Shown here: positions 9,701 to 18,032 of the stretch, in pieces
Position numbering within the stretch: position 1 is the first letter of the stretch
Layout of the letters: the number at the start of each line of letters is the position of its first letter
Assembly: GCF_026239735.1 (NCBI RefSeq)
Contig: NZ_JAPIVT010000004.1
Coordinates: 186,001-250,000, forward strand
DNA from: Pedobacter sp. MC2016-05
Lineage (GTDB): Bacteria > Bacteroidota > Bacteroidia > Sphingobacteriales > Sphingobacteriaceae
DNA: 64,000 nucleotides
Reading direction: 5' to 3'
Program-made: the position numbers and the translations under genes
The notes under the pieces: model-generated
Seen by the model: only the letters and a program-made list of their open reading frames with translations
Told to the model about the DNA's origin: nothing
The model's database searches: none

Positions 9701-9967
9701 ATGACTTCATTTGCATTTATCCTCGGATTACTCCCACTAATGCTTTCATCAGGTGTTGGTGCATCAGGAAATAAATCAATTGGAACAGGTGCCGTTGGTG
9801 GTATGTTAATCGGTACCATTTTCGGTATTTTCGTAATTCCGGCATTGTTCATTGTCTTCCAGTCATTACAAGAAAGGGTAAGCAATAAATCTCCTTTTGA
9901 CGAAGGGATTGAAAAAGAGCAAACTCCCGAAGAGTACGAATTAGCAACCGCTAGCAGCAAACATTAA
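6785..9967 (+). CDS. RND efflux pump, inner-membrane transporter (AcrB/MexB-like, HAE1)
   Basis: The 1060-residue length, 12-helix layout with two large periplasmic loops, and N-terminal FIERPVLSTV motif identify the proton-driven multidrug pump. The proton-relay residues are present: the Asp pair D405-D406 in GIVVDDAIVVVEA of TM4, and K937 in LLAKNAILIVEYA of TM10. The pump traps substrates from the periplasm and outer leaflet and exports them through the adaptor and outer-membrane factor. It is intact and lies between those two genes with short spacers, so co-transcription is very likely. Confidence 0.97.
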   Translation: MFKKFIERPVLSTVISIIIVILGVLGLATLPVSQYPEIAPPTVQVSTSYQGANADVVMNSVVVPLEEQINGVEDMTYMTSSASNDGTATITVNFKLGTNPDLAAVNVQNRVARATSLLPAEVTRSGVITAKRQASNVLIFGLYSDDPSYDQKFLQNYANINIIPQIKRINGVGDASAFGTLDYTMRIWLKPDIMATYGLVPSDVNTALADQNVEAAPGQFGEQGDQAFQYTLKYTGRLKDEAQFGNIIIKSTASGQILRLKDIARIELGAQSYASSVKFNGKQALGIAINQTAGSNAKEVIENSIKTLDEAQKSFPKGVHYSTLVNVNDFLDASIEKVIHTLIEAFILVFLVVFIFLQDFRSTLIPAISVPVAIIGTFFFLSLFGFTINLLTLFALVLAIGIVVDDAIVVVEAVHAKLDEGYTDAKKATVDAMDDISGAIISITLVMAAVFIPVSFIQGSSGVFYKQFGLTLAISIILSAVNALTLSPALCALFLKPHKDDHGKKKNFLERFYAAFNTSFDAVTGKYKKSVSFLSRTKWLVGVGILFFTGLLIWTMNTTPKGFVPNEDLGTIMSDISLPAGTSQEETNIVIAKIDSIAHKIPEIKNTLRVVGRSMISGSGSSYGMVISRLTPWDERKGRDVKTIIGELFAKTATIKGAKIIFFAPPTIQGFGTSGGFEFQLQDKTGGDIKKFNEVGNGFLAALSQRPEIQYASTSFNPNFPQYQIDVNVAKVKQAGLNVSDVLGVMQGYYGGVYASNFNKFGKQFRVMYQAEAAYRSNEQTLTRIFVRNPSGQMAPISEFITLTKVYGPQAISRFNLFTSIAVTGNPNAGYSSGDALAAVQEEAAKHLPAGYGYEFSGLSREEMSSGSQTIFIFLLCVIFVYFLLAAQYESYILPLAVLISLPIGLAGTFIFDKIFGIDNNIYTQITLIMLVGLLAKNAILIVEYAVDRRRKGMSIVNAAIDGATARLRPILMTSFAFILGLLPLMLSSGVGASGNKSIGTGAVGGMLIGTIFGIFVIPALFIVFQSLQERVSNKSPFDEGIEKEQTPEEYELATASSKH

Positions 9968-9979
9968 TTTAATCCGAAC

Positions 9980-11380
9980 ATGAAATTCACACATAAGTAT
10001 TCCTTTTTAATTGGTATTTCCATACTTACCTTAAGTGCCTGCGTGACGCAAAAATACGAACGCCCTCAGGTTAAGAATGAAGATTTATACCGGGATAATA
10101 ATACAACAGATACAATAACCATGGCAGATTTGCCATGGAAAAGCCTCTTTTCTGATACGACTTTACAGTCGTTGATTCAACAGGGAATCAATCAAAATCT
10201 GGATCTTAAACAAGCGATTGAACGGATCAAAATTTCTGAAGCTACTTTACGTCAAAGTCGTGCAGCGTTTCTACCAAGCTTACAAGCTGATGTTTCCGTT
10301 ACCGATGCAAAACAGTCTCAAGCGGCGCTAAACTTTCCAGCGGGAATTAACATTAACTTAGAAACCCAAACATACAGAGCTGCTTTAAGCACGGCCTGGG
10401 AAGCTGATATTTGGGGCAAACTAAGTAGCGCCAAACGTGCTGCCTTTGCAACTTTATTGCAAAGCGATGCGGCAAAACGTGCCGTTCAAACGCAGTTAAT
10501 AGCCACTATCGCGAATAACTATTATACTTTATTGGCTTTAGATAAACAATTGGCGATTACGGAGCAAACGATTAAAATCAGAACGCAGGATGTAGAAACC
10601 ATGAAAGCGCTAAAAGAAGGCGCTGTTGTAAATGGTGCGGCTGTAGTTCAAAGTGAGGCCAATCTATATGCCGCTCAGGTAACACTCCCTGATTTAAAAA
10701 GAAGCATTAAAGAAGCCGAAAACGCTTTGAGCATTATTTTAGCACAAGCACCCGGAACGATTAATCGCACCAACTTAGATCAGCAAATTCCTTATGCCAA
10801 TTTGCAAACTGGTGTTTCTGCGCAACTATTGCAGAACCGTCCAGACGTTATTGCAGCAGAATTCGGATTTAGATCTGCATTTGAAAATACCAACGTAGCT
10901 AAAACTTATTTCTACCCAGCTTTAACATTGACAGCTACAGGTGGCTTAACGAGTTTACAGCTGAGCAATTTTTTCGATAATTCTATATTCTATAATTTAG
11001 TTGGAGGATTAACCCAACCCATTTTTGCTAAAGGTGCCAATAAAGCCCGCTTAACAACTGCACAGGCAAATCAACAAATAGCATTTTATGCTTTTCAACA
11101 AGCACTTTTAACCGGCGGACAAGAGGTTTCAAACGCTTTATACGCTTACCAGACTGCTGCTGAAAAAGAGGAAACAAGAGCAAAACAGATTGCTTCGTTA
11201 ACAAAAGCAGTTGATTTTACTAAAGAGTTATTGCGCTACAGTTCAGCAACAAATTATACCGATGTTTTGACTTCAGAACAGAGTTTGTTAACTGCCCAGT
11301 TAAGTGGAATAAACGATAGGTTACAAAAACTTCAATCTGTAGTTAATTTATACAGAGCATTAGGTGGCGGTTGGAAATAA
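9980..11380 (+). CDS. RND efflux outer-membrane factor (OprM/NodT-like lipoprotein)
   Basis: This 466-residue TolC-type channel protein starts with a lipoprotein signal ending LSAC (C21). Two tandem outer-membrane efflux repeats follow. The start motif (QKYERPQV) and the internal NRPDVIAAEFGFRSA are typical of the NodT subfamily. It forms the trimeric exit duct of the efflux system. Only 12 bp separate it from the pump gene. A long hairpin built from 7-bp repeats follows the stop and probably ends the transcript. Confidence 0.95.
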   Translation: MKFTHKYSFLIGISILTLSACVTQKYERPQVKNEDLYRDNNTTDTITMADLPWKSLFSDTTLQSLIQQGINQNLDLKQAIERIKISEATLRQSRAAFLPSLQADVSVTDAKQSQAALNFPAGININLETQTYRAALSTAWEADIWGKLSSAKRAAFATLLQSDAAKRAVQTQLIATIANNYYTLLALDKQLAITEQTIKIRTQDVETMKALKEGAVVNGAAVVQSEANLYAAQVTLPDLKRSIKEAENALSIILAQAPGTINRTNLDQQIPYANLQTGVSAQLLQNRPDVIAAEFGFRSAFENTNVAKTYFYPALTLTATGGLTSLQLSNFFDNSIFYNLVGGLTQPIFAKGANKARLTTAQANQQIAFYAFQQALLTGGQEVSNALYAYQTAAEKEETRAKQIASLTKAVDFTKELLRYSSATNYTDVLTSEQSLLTAQLSGINDRLQKLQSVVNLYRALGGGWK

Positions 11381-11391
11381 CCGATTAATTC

Positions 11392-11453
11392 TGGGTTTAA
11401 GAGTTACGAATTTAGATTTTAGAAGTCTGCAACAATCGTAATTCTTAAACCCA
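11392..11453. terminator. 18-bp inverted repeat between convergent genes
   Basis: TGGGTTTAAGAGTTACGA (11392-11409) pairs at 17 of 18 positions with TCGTAATTCTTAAACCCA (11436-11453) across a 26-base loop. It lies between the convergent efflux factor and nadD. It may serve as a two-way terminator, but it lacks a strong U-tract. It forms part of a longer period-7 tract. Confidence 0.5.
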
Positions 11454-11536
11454 AAATCTTAAATCAAAGGTTTCCGAAAAGCGAAAAGGTTAAGCAATTG
11501 CCTATCAATCGTAATTCGTAAATCTAAAATCGTAAA
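11392..11536. repeat. Degenerate period-7 repeat tract
   Basis: The spacer can be read as imperfect 7-mers such as AATCGTA, ATTCGTA, AATCTAA, AATCGTA at about 11509-11536, and similar units near 11400-11430. It ends exactly at the nadD stop codon. Other spacers in the window have the same 7-bp periodicity with different unit sequences. Confidence 0.55.
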
Positions 11537-12109
11537 TCAACGATACATTCCTTTGCTATCAATAAAATCTATCACCTTATCTGGCAAAAAGAACTGAACG
11601 TTCTTTCCTTCTTTAATTGCTTTTCTGATAAATGTTGAAGAGATCTCCATTAAAGGTGTATCTGTGAAAGTGATCGAAGGATGATTAATCCAGTCGGTAA
11701 CATCAGCCCCCGGACGCGGGTAAACGTAAATCTGGTAGTTATCCAACAGTACTTCGTAATTTTTCCATTTCTTAAAAGAAACCAGATTATCAGCTCCCAT
11801 AATCAACACAAATTCTTTTGTTGGATAACGTTCATGCAAATAGGTTAACGTATCTATGGTATATGAGGGTTGCGGTAAGGAAAACTCGATATCGCTAACG
11901 CGAATGTGATCTGTATTTTCAGTAGCTAATTGTGCCATTTCCAAACGATCATACATGTTGGTTAAGCCTTTTTTATCTTTCAAAGGATTATGTGGAGAAA
12001 CTACTAGCCATACCTCATCAAGACCTGAATGATTAGCCATATAATTGGCAATGATCAGATGCCCCGTATGAATGGGATTATAAGAACCGAAAAATAGACC
12101 AGTTTTCAA
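11537..12109 (-). CDS. nadD: Nicotinate-nucleotide adenylyltransferase
   Basis: This enzyme adenylylates nicotinate mononucleotide in NAD synthesis. The nucleotidyltransferase signature GLFFGSYNPIHTGH opens the protein, and the C-terminal ISSTFIRKAI motif (ISSTxIR) is also present. The chosen start is the TTG at 12109, giving MKTGLFFGS and 190 residues. An in-frame GTG at 12157 would add 16 residues encoded by repeat DNA (a 7-bp array and part of a palindromic element), so it is rejected. The gene lies downstream of gmk and yicC on the same strand. Confidence 0.94.
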   Translation of the reverse strand: MKTGLFFGSYNPIHTGHLIIANYMANHSGLDEVWLVVSPHNPLKDKKGLTNMYDRLEMAQLATENTDHIRVSDIEFSLPQPSYTIDTLTYLHERYPTKEFVLIMGADNLVSFKKWKNYEVLLDNYQIYVYPRPGADVTDWINHPSITFTDTPLMEISSTFIRKAIKEGKNVQFFLPDKVIDFIDSKGMYR

Positions 12110-12127
12110 TTTGCAGTTTTCAGTTAG
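12103..12127. repeat. Short period-7 array at the nadD start
   Basis: Units CAATTTG, CAGTTTT and CAGTTAG follow each other at 12107-12127 and cover the TTG start of nadD on the opposite strand. They match the CAGTTTT-type units at 15.48 and 48.1 kb. Confidence 0.6.
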
Positions 12128-12141
12128 AGGGTTTATCAAAT

Positions 12142-12226
12142 CGACATTGAGAGGCACGAAGCAATCTTACCCGAGCATTTAAATTTAGGCCGTCAAAAGA
12201 GATTGCTTCGTGCCTCGCAATGACGA
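12142..12226. repeat. Palindromic REP-like element, copy 1
   Basis: The left arm (12142-12166) has GAGGCACGAAGCAATC. The right arm (12201-12225) is its complement followed by GCAATGACG. The arms agree at 23 of 25 positions and enclose about 34 bases. The same arms occur at 28010-28073, so this is an interspersed inverted-repeat element lying between nadD and gmk. Confidence 0.8.
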
Positions 12227-12240
12227 CCGAAGATAGAGTA

Positions 12241-12810
12241 TTAACTCCTTATAAAATCGCCCACCAGTTTCTCAGCCTCAGCACATGCTGTAGCTAAATC
12301 GTAATTTTTAAGTATCACATCGAACTTATCAGCGTAGGTTAATTCTTTTTCTGCTTTGATAAAACGCTCTTGCAGCTTTTCATGGCTATCCGTTCCTCTT
12401 CCGCTTAAACGTTCTTTCAATACTTCTAACGATGGTGGTTGAACAAAAATAGCCAATGCATCTTCCTCATATTTGCGCTTTAAACGAATACCGCCTTCTA
12501 CATCAATATCAAAGATAACGTGCTTCCCATCATTCCAGATGCGCTCAATTTCTGAGCGCAAGGTTCCATAGAAAGTGCCATTATAAACTTCCTCAAACTC
12601 CACGAATTCCTGGCGTGCCACTTTATGCAAAAACTCTTCTTTCGATATGAAGTAGTAGTCGTTTTCATGGGTTTCAGCACCCCTCAACTCGCGTGTTGTC
12701 GCAGAAATTGAAAAGCTTAACTCTGGAAACTTGCTTAATAAATGGTGTACGATAGTGGTTTTGCCGGCTCCAGATGGCGCTGAAAATATGATTAATTTGC
12801 CTTGTTTCAT
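12241..12810 (-). CDS. gmk: Guanylate kinase
   Basis: This enzyme phosphorylates GMP to GDP. The P-loop SAPSGAGKTT sits at residues 10-19, followed by the GMP-binding SATTREXRGAE-like segment and the NDYYFISKEEF region. The ATG at 12810 gives 189 residues, normal for the family. An upstream in-frame TTG would only add residues encoded by a 7-bp repeat array. It lies 68 bp after yicC on the same strand, an association seen in many bacteria. Confidence 0.96.
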   Translation of the reverse strand: MKQGKLIIFSAPSGAGKTTIVHHLLSKFPELSFSISATTRELRGAETHENDYYFISKEEFLHKVARQEFVEFEEVYNGTFYGTLRSEIERIWNDGKHVIFDIDVEGGIRLKRKYEEDALAIFVQPPSLEVLKERLSGRGTDSHEKLQERFIKAEKELTYADKFDVILKNYDLATACAEAEKLVGDFIRS

Positions 12811-12877
12811 GTTGTAAGCTGAAAGCAAAAAGCTGAAAGACCAAAGCTGCTTTACGCTTTAGTCTTTAGTCTTTCTC
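12811..12877. repeat. Period-7 array between gmk and yicC
   Basis: The 67-bp gap consists almost wholly of 7-mers: AAGCTGA, AAGCAAA, AAGCTGA, AAGACCA, AAGCTGC, TTTACGC, TTTAGTC, TTTAGTC and TTTCTCC. The first units are purine-rich and the last are pyrimidine-rich, so the tract is partly self-complementary. It fills the space from the gmk start to the yicC stop. Confidence 0.75.
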
Positions 12878-12878
12878 C

Positions 12879-13754
12879 TTATAATACGTTTAATAACTGT
12901 TCTTTAATTTTCTCTAGCTCTTCCTTCATACCCACAACATATTGCTGCATTTGAGCATCGTTTGCTTTCGCACCCATTGTGTTTATTTCTCTTCCGATCT
13001 CTTGTGAAATGAAACCCATTTTTTTTCCATTTGCTTCTTTACTTGCTAAAGTTTGCAAGAAATAATCGCAATGACTTTTTAAACGCGTTTTCTCTTCGGT
13101 GATATCAATTTTATCAATATAGTAGATCAATTCCTGTTCAAAACGATTTTGATCGATGTTTACCTTTCCAACTGCATCGTCTAAAAACTGTGAGAATTTA
13201 TCACGGATAGCTGCAATTCTCTTTGGTTCAAGTTCTTCAACAGATTTGAAATAAGAAAGAATATTTTTAATCCTAAGCTCTAAATCGGCTTTCAAAACTG
13301 CTCCTTCATCTTCCCTAAATTTATTGAAATTAGCCAAGGCCTGACTGAAGATTTGATATAAATGGTTCCATTCATCCTCACTCACACTCTCCTCTTTATA
13401 TGAAATTACATCCGGAAAGGTTAAAGCAGTTTGAAGTAGATTGGTACTGTTGGCGCCTAATTCGGCATTAACGGAAGTAAGTTGATTGTAATAATGCGTA
13501 AGTAATGCAGTATTAATAGTGGCACCAGTCACTTCACCGTTGGCACGTTCTACATTAATACTCAAACTCACTTTGCCACGTTCGATATCTTTACTGCAAA
13601 CATTGCGCAGTATTAATTCTTTATCAGAAAACGCTTTAGGATATTTTAAGTTAAGCTCAAGAAATTTACTGTTGAGCGATTTGATTTCGACACTGTATTT
13701 TGCATTTGCATAATCGGCTGTTGCTAAGCCGTATCCTGTCATGGATTTTATCAT
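12879..13754 (-). CDS. yicC: YicC/YloC-family endoribonuclease
   Basis: The protein opens with MIKSMTGYG, the hallmark of the YicC family, and contains the conserved SLNSKFLELNLKYP segment. The C-terminal DUF1732 part includes FISQEIGREINTMGAKANDA. Members are endoribonucleases implicated in RNA turnover and stationary-phase survival. The ATG at 13754 gives 291 residues. An upstream in-frame start adding 14 residues is not conserved. It probably leads a yicC-gmk-nadD transcription unit. Confidence 0.93.
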   Translation of the reverse strand: MIKSMTGYGLATADYANAKYSVEIKSLNSKFLELNLKYPKAFSDKELILRNVCSKDIERGKVSLSINVERANGEVTGATINTALLTHYYNQLTSVNAELGANSTNLLQTALTFPDVISYKEESVSEDEWNHLYQIFSQALANFNKFREDEGAVLKADLELRIKNILSYFKSVEELEPKRIAAIRDKFSQFLDDAVGKVNIDQNRFEQELIYYIDKIDITEEKTRLKSHCDYFLQTLASKEANGKKMGFISQEIGREINTMGAKANDAQMQQYVVGMKEELEKIKEQLLNVL

Positions 13755-13874
13755 GCGCAAAGGTAGGTAATTATAAAGATATAATCCAATATACAAGAGA
13801 ATCAGAAGTACGGTAAGTTCGGATTTTCGTAATGTAAATTTTTAACTACTTTTGAAATTCTCAATCGAAACTCT

Positions 13875-14467
13875 ATGAAAAAAATTGCTCTCATACTGAT
13901 ACTCTTACCATTTTACGGATTTGCCCAAAATTTAGGATTTCCAGGAGGAAAAGATCTACCAAACATATTGAGAATGATTGGTATACCATTTGGAAAAACA
14001 AAGTTCGAATGCTTAACTCTTATGAAAGCTAAAGGATATGTTTCGATATCTTCAAAATCTGAATATTTAACATTTAAAAATGTAAAATATGGCATTATAA
14101 GGATCCATCAGTTGCCTTCTATTTTTATAAAGGGAAATTTTTTCACGGATTAGTAATTTTAATACCTAACGCAGAACCGAAAGCATTTGATGAATATGAA
14201 TCGCTAGTAGCAGATATCAATGAAAAATATGATGAATCAGATCCTATTAGAGATTTCAAAACACCCTACAGCCTTGGCGATGGGTATGAGGTGACTGCAA
14301 TCATGGGTGGATATACGGAAATTAGTGATACTTGGAAAAACAAGGGATTAGGAACAATAGTCGCAAAGATTAACAAAACCCTATTAATTACAGTCGATTA
14401 CTATCATATAGACATGACTGCCTCGGCGTTGAAAGAACAAAAAACTAAAAATCTTATGGATTTTTAG
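13875..14467 (+). pseudogene. Secreted protein of unknown function, single frameshift
   Basis: The first frame (13875-14153) starts with a signal peptide (MKKIALILILLPFYGFAQ) and stops after 92 codons. From about 14100 a second frame continues for a further 115 codons (DPSVAFYFYKGKFFHGLVI onward) to a TAG at 14465-14467. Restoring one A in the run at 14098-14100 joins both into one protein of about 197 residues. I do not recognise the family. The lesion is a one-base homopolymer deletion, so either a recent mutation or a sequencing error is possible. Confidence 0.75.
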
Positions 14468-14765
14468 TTAGTAATAATCCATCAGTAAGAATTCAAATCA
14501 AATTTATCAGCTAGTGTAAACCAGTTTTAAAATCTAAGTTAAGCTCTGTTCATAGCTGAAATTATTTGGCCTTGTGGTTTTCGCATTAACGTTTATTTAA
14601 CAAATAAAAGGTTAACAAATGTTAATTTTACAAAAAATACTTCACGTAGGAAATCTGTTTGTAAACAAATAATAGAACATTAGTGATATTGCCATTGTTT
14701 AGAAACAACTGCAGATGAAACGCAACTTTCGACTCATCTATAGATATTTGATAAATTAATTGCTG

Positions 14766-15476
14766 ATGAAATTTTTTAAAACCGCGATCATTCCATTTTT
14801 TTTATTGCTTATCAGCTTTAATCTTAAAGCACAAGACTTTATTGTTAAGGGTGTTGTTTTTGAAAAAGGAGCGAATATCCGGGTTGCTCTAGCAGAAATT
14901 ACCAACCTACGAACCAATTTGGGTGTAGGAAGTAATGATTTGGGTTATTTTCAGCTAAAAGCTAAAGTCGGCGACACTTTACTCATCACTAAAAGAAATT
15001 TAACAGACCAAAGAATCATTATAAAAGGTACTCAAGATATTTTGATTTATTTAGTGAGAGAAAGCACCATGCTGAACGAAGTGACCATTGTCGGCAACAC
15101 CAAAAAGCAAGATTTAGCAGAAATTAAGAGAGAATTTCAGAACAAGGGGGTCTATAAAGGGGGGAAGACACCTTTATTATCTGTGTTATCAAATCCTTTA
15201 AATGCGATTTATAATTTATTTGGCAAGGATCCCAAAAATGCCCGAAGGTTTGGACGCTATGCAGATAATGAAATTAAACAATCGCAAATAGATGTTTATT
15301 TTAACCAATCTATCATCAAGAATAATACAGAATTGAGAGGTGATACGCTGGAACGCTATATGCTGGATTGCAGACCCACTTTTGATAAAGCTCAATATTG
15401 GAACAGCTACGATTATATCAAATACATTAAAGAATCATCAAAGAACTTTACCGATACGTTGGGGAAAGGGAAGTAG
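14766..15476 (+). CDS. Secreted CarboxypepD-reg-like domain protein
   Basis: A signal peptide (about residues 1-22, ending NLKAQ) precedes a beta-sandwich carboxypeptidase regulatory-like domain: FIVKGVVFEKGANIRVALAEI, then LGYFQLKAKVGDTLLI. This is the domain that usually opens Bacteroidota TonB receptors, but here it is followed by an unassigned C-terminal region (about 115-236). The ATG at 14766 is preferred over the in-frame TTG at 14760. Its fold resembles the gene at 22638. It is likely an envelope protein of unknown role. The 298-bp stretch before it holds no gene. Confidence 0.75.
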   Translation: MKFFKTAIIPFFLLLISFNLKAQDFIVKGVVFEKGANIRVALAEITNLRTNLGVGSNDLGYFQLKAKVGDTLLITKRNLTDQRIIIKGTQDILIYLVRESTMLNEVTIVGNTKKQDLAEIKREFQNKGVYKGGKTPLLSVLSNPLNAIYNLFGKDPKNARRFGRYADNEIKQSQIDVYFNQSIIKNNTELRGDTLERYMLDCRPTFDKAQYWNSYDYIKYIKESSKNFTDTLGKGK

Positions 15477-15512
15477 TTATCAGTTGCCAGTTTGCAGTTC
15501 GTAGTTGGCGAT
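15474..15512. repeat. Period-7 array at a convergent gene junction
   Basis: Units TAGTTAT, CAGTTGC, CAGTTTG, CAGTTCG, TAGTTGG and CGATTAC run in register from the stop codon of the preceding gene. The array lies between convergent genes, 28 bp from the rnc stop. Confidence 0.75.
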
Positions 15513-15540
15513 TACAAAATTAATGACCAATCATTTTACC

Positions 15541-16269
15541 TTAAATAGATAATGCTTCGCAGGCTTTTTCTGCAGCAAGTTTCTCTGCATTTTTCTTATT
15601 GTAATCTCTACCGGTACCATGCTTTTCACCATCTACAATGGCACTGATGGTAAATAGTTTTGCGCTTTCGCCTTCACCGTTCTGAGCAAGCTCAAAAGTA
15701 ACATCCTTACCATGGCGTTGACACCACTCAATGAGTTTACTCTTGAAATTGGTTTCCGTAAGTTCTAGTGTATGAATATCGATATGAGGCTTAACTATCC
15801 TTCTAAGCAGAAACTCCTTAGTAAAATTGTAACCCTTATCCATATAAATGGCGCCGACGATGGCTTCGAAAGCATCGCCCAACATAGAATTGTGTTTGGT
15901 TTGGATACTAACTGAACGCTGATCGAACTGGATTAACTTATCAAAACCTATCTTTTTTGCCAATTGGTTTAGATTAGCTCGATTAACAATTTTAGAACGC
16001 ATTTCAGTTAAGAAACCTTCTTCCTTATAAGGATAGTGCTTAAAAAGAAGTTCGGCTATAACCGAACCTAAAACTGCATCGCCAAGAAATTCTAATCGTT
16101 CATTACTGCTCCTGCTACCATTTTTTAAAACTTTAGCTACAGACCGGTGCCTGAAAGCCATTCTATAAAGCGTAACATTGCCCGGAACAAAGCCTAAAAT
16201 ATTTTTCAGCTTTTTAACAAACTCCTTTTCAGGAGAAAGATAAAGTTTATATAATTTTAATATCGGCAT
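15541..16269 (-). CDS. rnc: Ribonuclease III
   Basis: This enzyme cleaves double-stranded RNA in rRNA maturation and RNA decay. The signature ERLEFLGDAVLGSV contains the metal-binding E60 and D64, and the second acidic pair lies in MLGDAFEAIVGAIY. The C-terminal double-stranded-RNA-binding domain spans about residues 168-241 (KLIEWCQRHGK to KLAAEKACEAL). Length is 242 residues. It is the third gene of acpP-fabF-rnc, a conserved order in Bacteroidota, with 94 bp after fabF. Confidence 0.96.
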   Translation of the reverse strand: MPILKLYKLYLSPEKEFVKKLKNILGFVPGNVTLYRMAFRHRSVAKVLKNGSRSSNERLEFLGDAVLGSVIAELLFKHYPYKEEGFLTEMRSKIVNRANLNQLAKKIGFDKLIQFDQRSVSIQTKHNSMLGDAFEAIVGAIYMDKGYNFTKEFLLRRIVKPHIDIHTLELTETNFKSKLIEWCQRHGKDVTFELAQNGEGESAKLFTISAIVDGEKHGTGRDYNKKNAEKLAAEKACEALSI

Positions 16270-16363
16270 TAAATAAATAACACAATTAGCGGCTAATAAG
16301 CATATTTAACTAAGTTATCTATTTTTAATTAGCATACAAAATTATATAGCAAAGCTGAATAAA

Positions 16364-17617
16364 TTATTCTTCGTATTTCTTGAAAATTACCGAAGCATTG
16401 TGACCACCGAAACCGAAAGTATTACTTAAAGCAGCTCTAACTTCACGTTTTTGAGCTTTGTTGAAAGTAAAATTCAATTTAGGATCAAAGGCAGGGTCAT
16501 CTGTGAAGTGATTAATTGTAGGAGGTACAATATCATTTTGAACAGACAGAATTGCGGCAATCGCTTCAATAGCTCCGGCGGCACCTAATAGGTGGCCCGT
16601 CATTGATTTTGTTGAACTGATGTTTAAGCGGTAGGCATCTTCTCCGAAAAGATCAGCAATGGCCTTAGTTTCACTAATATCGCCAAGTGGCGTAGAAGTT
16701 CCATGAACATTGATGTAATCGATATCTGCAGTAGTTAAACCTGCATCTCTCAAAGCGTTAGTCATTACCATTCTGGCACCTAAACCCTCAGGGTGTGGAG
16801 CAGTGATGTGATTTGCATCAGCACTCATCCCTCCACCCACAAGTTCTGCATAGATTTTTGCACCCCTTGCTTTGGCATGTTCAAGTTCTTCTAGAATAAT
16901 AGTTCCTGCGCCTTCACCAGCCACAAAGCCATCACGGTCTTTATCAAAAGGACGCGAAGCGGTTTGAGGATCATCATTGCGTGTAGATAACGCATGCATG
17001 GCGTTAAAACCACCCATTCCTGCTTCATTAATAATGGCTTCTGAACCACCACTGATGATCACATCTGCCATACCCAAACGGATATAGTTGAATGCATCAA
17101 TCATTGCATTGGTAGAGGAAGCACATGCCGAAACAGTTGCAAAATTTGGCCCACGTAAGCCATATTTGATAGAGATATGCCCCGGAGCGATATCAATAAT
17201 CATCTTAGGAATAAAAAATGGATTGTATCTTGGCGTACCATCTCCCTTGGCGAAATTCGAAATTTCATCAAGAAAGGTTTTCAATCCACCTATGCCAGCG
17301 CCCCAAATAACACCGATTCTGTTGGTATCTAATTTCTCGAAATCAAAACCACCATCTTTTACAGCTTCATCTGTTGCTACTAAAGCATATTGTACAAACG
17401 GATCTAGCTTGCGGGCTTCCTTTTTCTCCAGAAAATCTTCCGGATTAAAGTTTTTTACCTCACATGCGAATTTGGTTTTAAACTTTTCAGTATTAAAACC
17501 CACAATAGGAGCAGCGCCACTCACCCCGTTAGTCAATCCTTCCCAAAAATCAGGAACATTATTGCCTATAGGAGTGAGCGCACCCAACCCTGTTACTACT
17601 ACTCTTTTTAATTCCAT
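16364..17617 (-). CDS. fabF: 3-oxoacyl-ACP synthase II (FabF)
   Basis: This condensing enzyme extends acyl chains with malonyl-ACP in fatty-acid synthesis. The Cys-His-His triad is visible: C165 in SACASSTNAM, H305 in VHGTSTPLGD and H342 in KSMTGHLLGAAG. Length (417 residues) is normal. The acyl-carrier-protein gene lies 21 bp upstream on the same strand, so the enzyme and its carrier are co-expressed. Confidence 0.97.
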   Translation of the reverse strand: MELKRVVVTGLGALTPIGNNVPDFWEGLTNGVSGAAPIVGFNTEKFKTKFACEVKNFNPEDFLEKKEARKLDPFVQYALVATDEAVKDGGFDFEKLDTNRIGVIWGAGIGGLKTFLDEISNFAKGDGTPRYNPFFIPKMIIDIAPGHISIKYGLRGPNFATVSACASSTNAMIDAFNYIRLGMADVIISGGSEAIINEAGMGGFNAMHALSTRNDDPQTASRPFDKDRDGFVAGEGAGTIILEELEHAKARGAKIYAELVGGGMSADANHITAPHPEGLGARMVMTNALRDAGLTTADIDYINVHGTSTPLGDISETKAIADLFGEDAYRLNISSTKSMTGHLLGAAGAIEAIAAILSVQNDIVPPTINHFTDDPAFDPKLNFTFNKAQKREVRAALSNTFGFGGHNASVIFKKYEE

Positions 17618-17638
17618 TTATACTGAAAAAGCGTAATT

Positions 17639-17875
17639 CTATTTAACGTTTTTTTCCAAATAAGCAATCGCTTGACCAACTGTACCGATGGTTTCAGCCT
17701 GATCGTCAGGGATAGCTACATTAAATTCTTTTTCAAATTCCATAATCAATTCTACGGTATCTAAAGAATCTGCACCCAAATCGTTGGTGAATGAAGCCTC
17801 TGGCGTAACTTCGCTTTCGTCAACACCTAGTTTTTCTACGATAATAGCCTTAACTCTTGAAGCAATATCAGACAT
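17639..17875 (-). CDS. acpP: Acyl carrier protein
   Basis: The 78-residue acidic protein has the phosphopantetheine site GADSLDTVE with S37 as attachment residue. It carries growing acyl chains in fatty-acid synthesis. It heads the acpP-fabF-rnc unit. A plausible Bacteroidota promoter lies 34-63 bp upstream of its start. Confidence 0.98.
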   Translation of the reverse strand: MSDIASRVKAIIVEKLGVDESEVTPEASFTNDLGADSLDTVELIMEFEKEFNVAIPDDQAETIGTVGQAIAYLEKNVK

Positions 17876-17908
17876 AATTTTATAATTTAATGGTTAAATA
17901 ATTCTGTG

Positions 17909-17938
17909 CAAAGAAAAATAAATTCTTACAATTTTCAA
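17909..17938 (-). promoter_or_regulatory. Putative Bacteroidota-type promoter of acpP
   Basis: On the minus strand a TTG (17938-17936) is followed after 19 bp by TTTCTTTG (17916-17909). The known Bacteroidota consensus is TTG, 19-21 bp, TAnnTTTG, so one base of the -7 box deviates. The leader to the acpP ATG would be about 26 bases. Confidence 0.5.
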
Positions 17939-18032
17939 ATGTTTTTATTTCGACACCTAAATTTGGCTCTCAAATAACAAGCGAATATAGAATTAGTTTT
18001 TTAATTTCGTTCTGTAAATAATTTATTTCGAC

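Noticed and set aside
12142..12157. N-terminal extension of NadD from a GTG start
   Set aside because: It is encoded by a REP-like arm and a period-7 array and is not part of the conserved family N-terminus.
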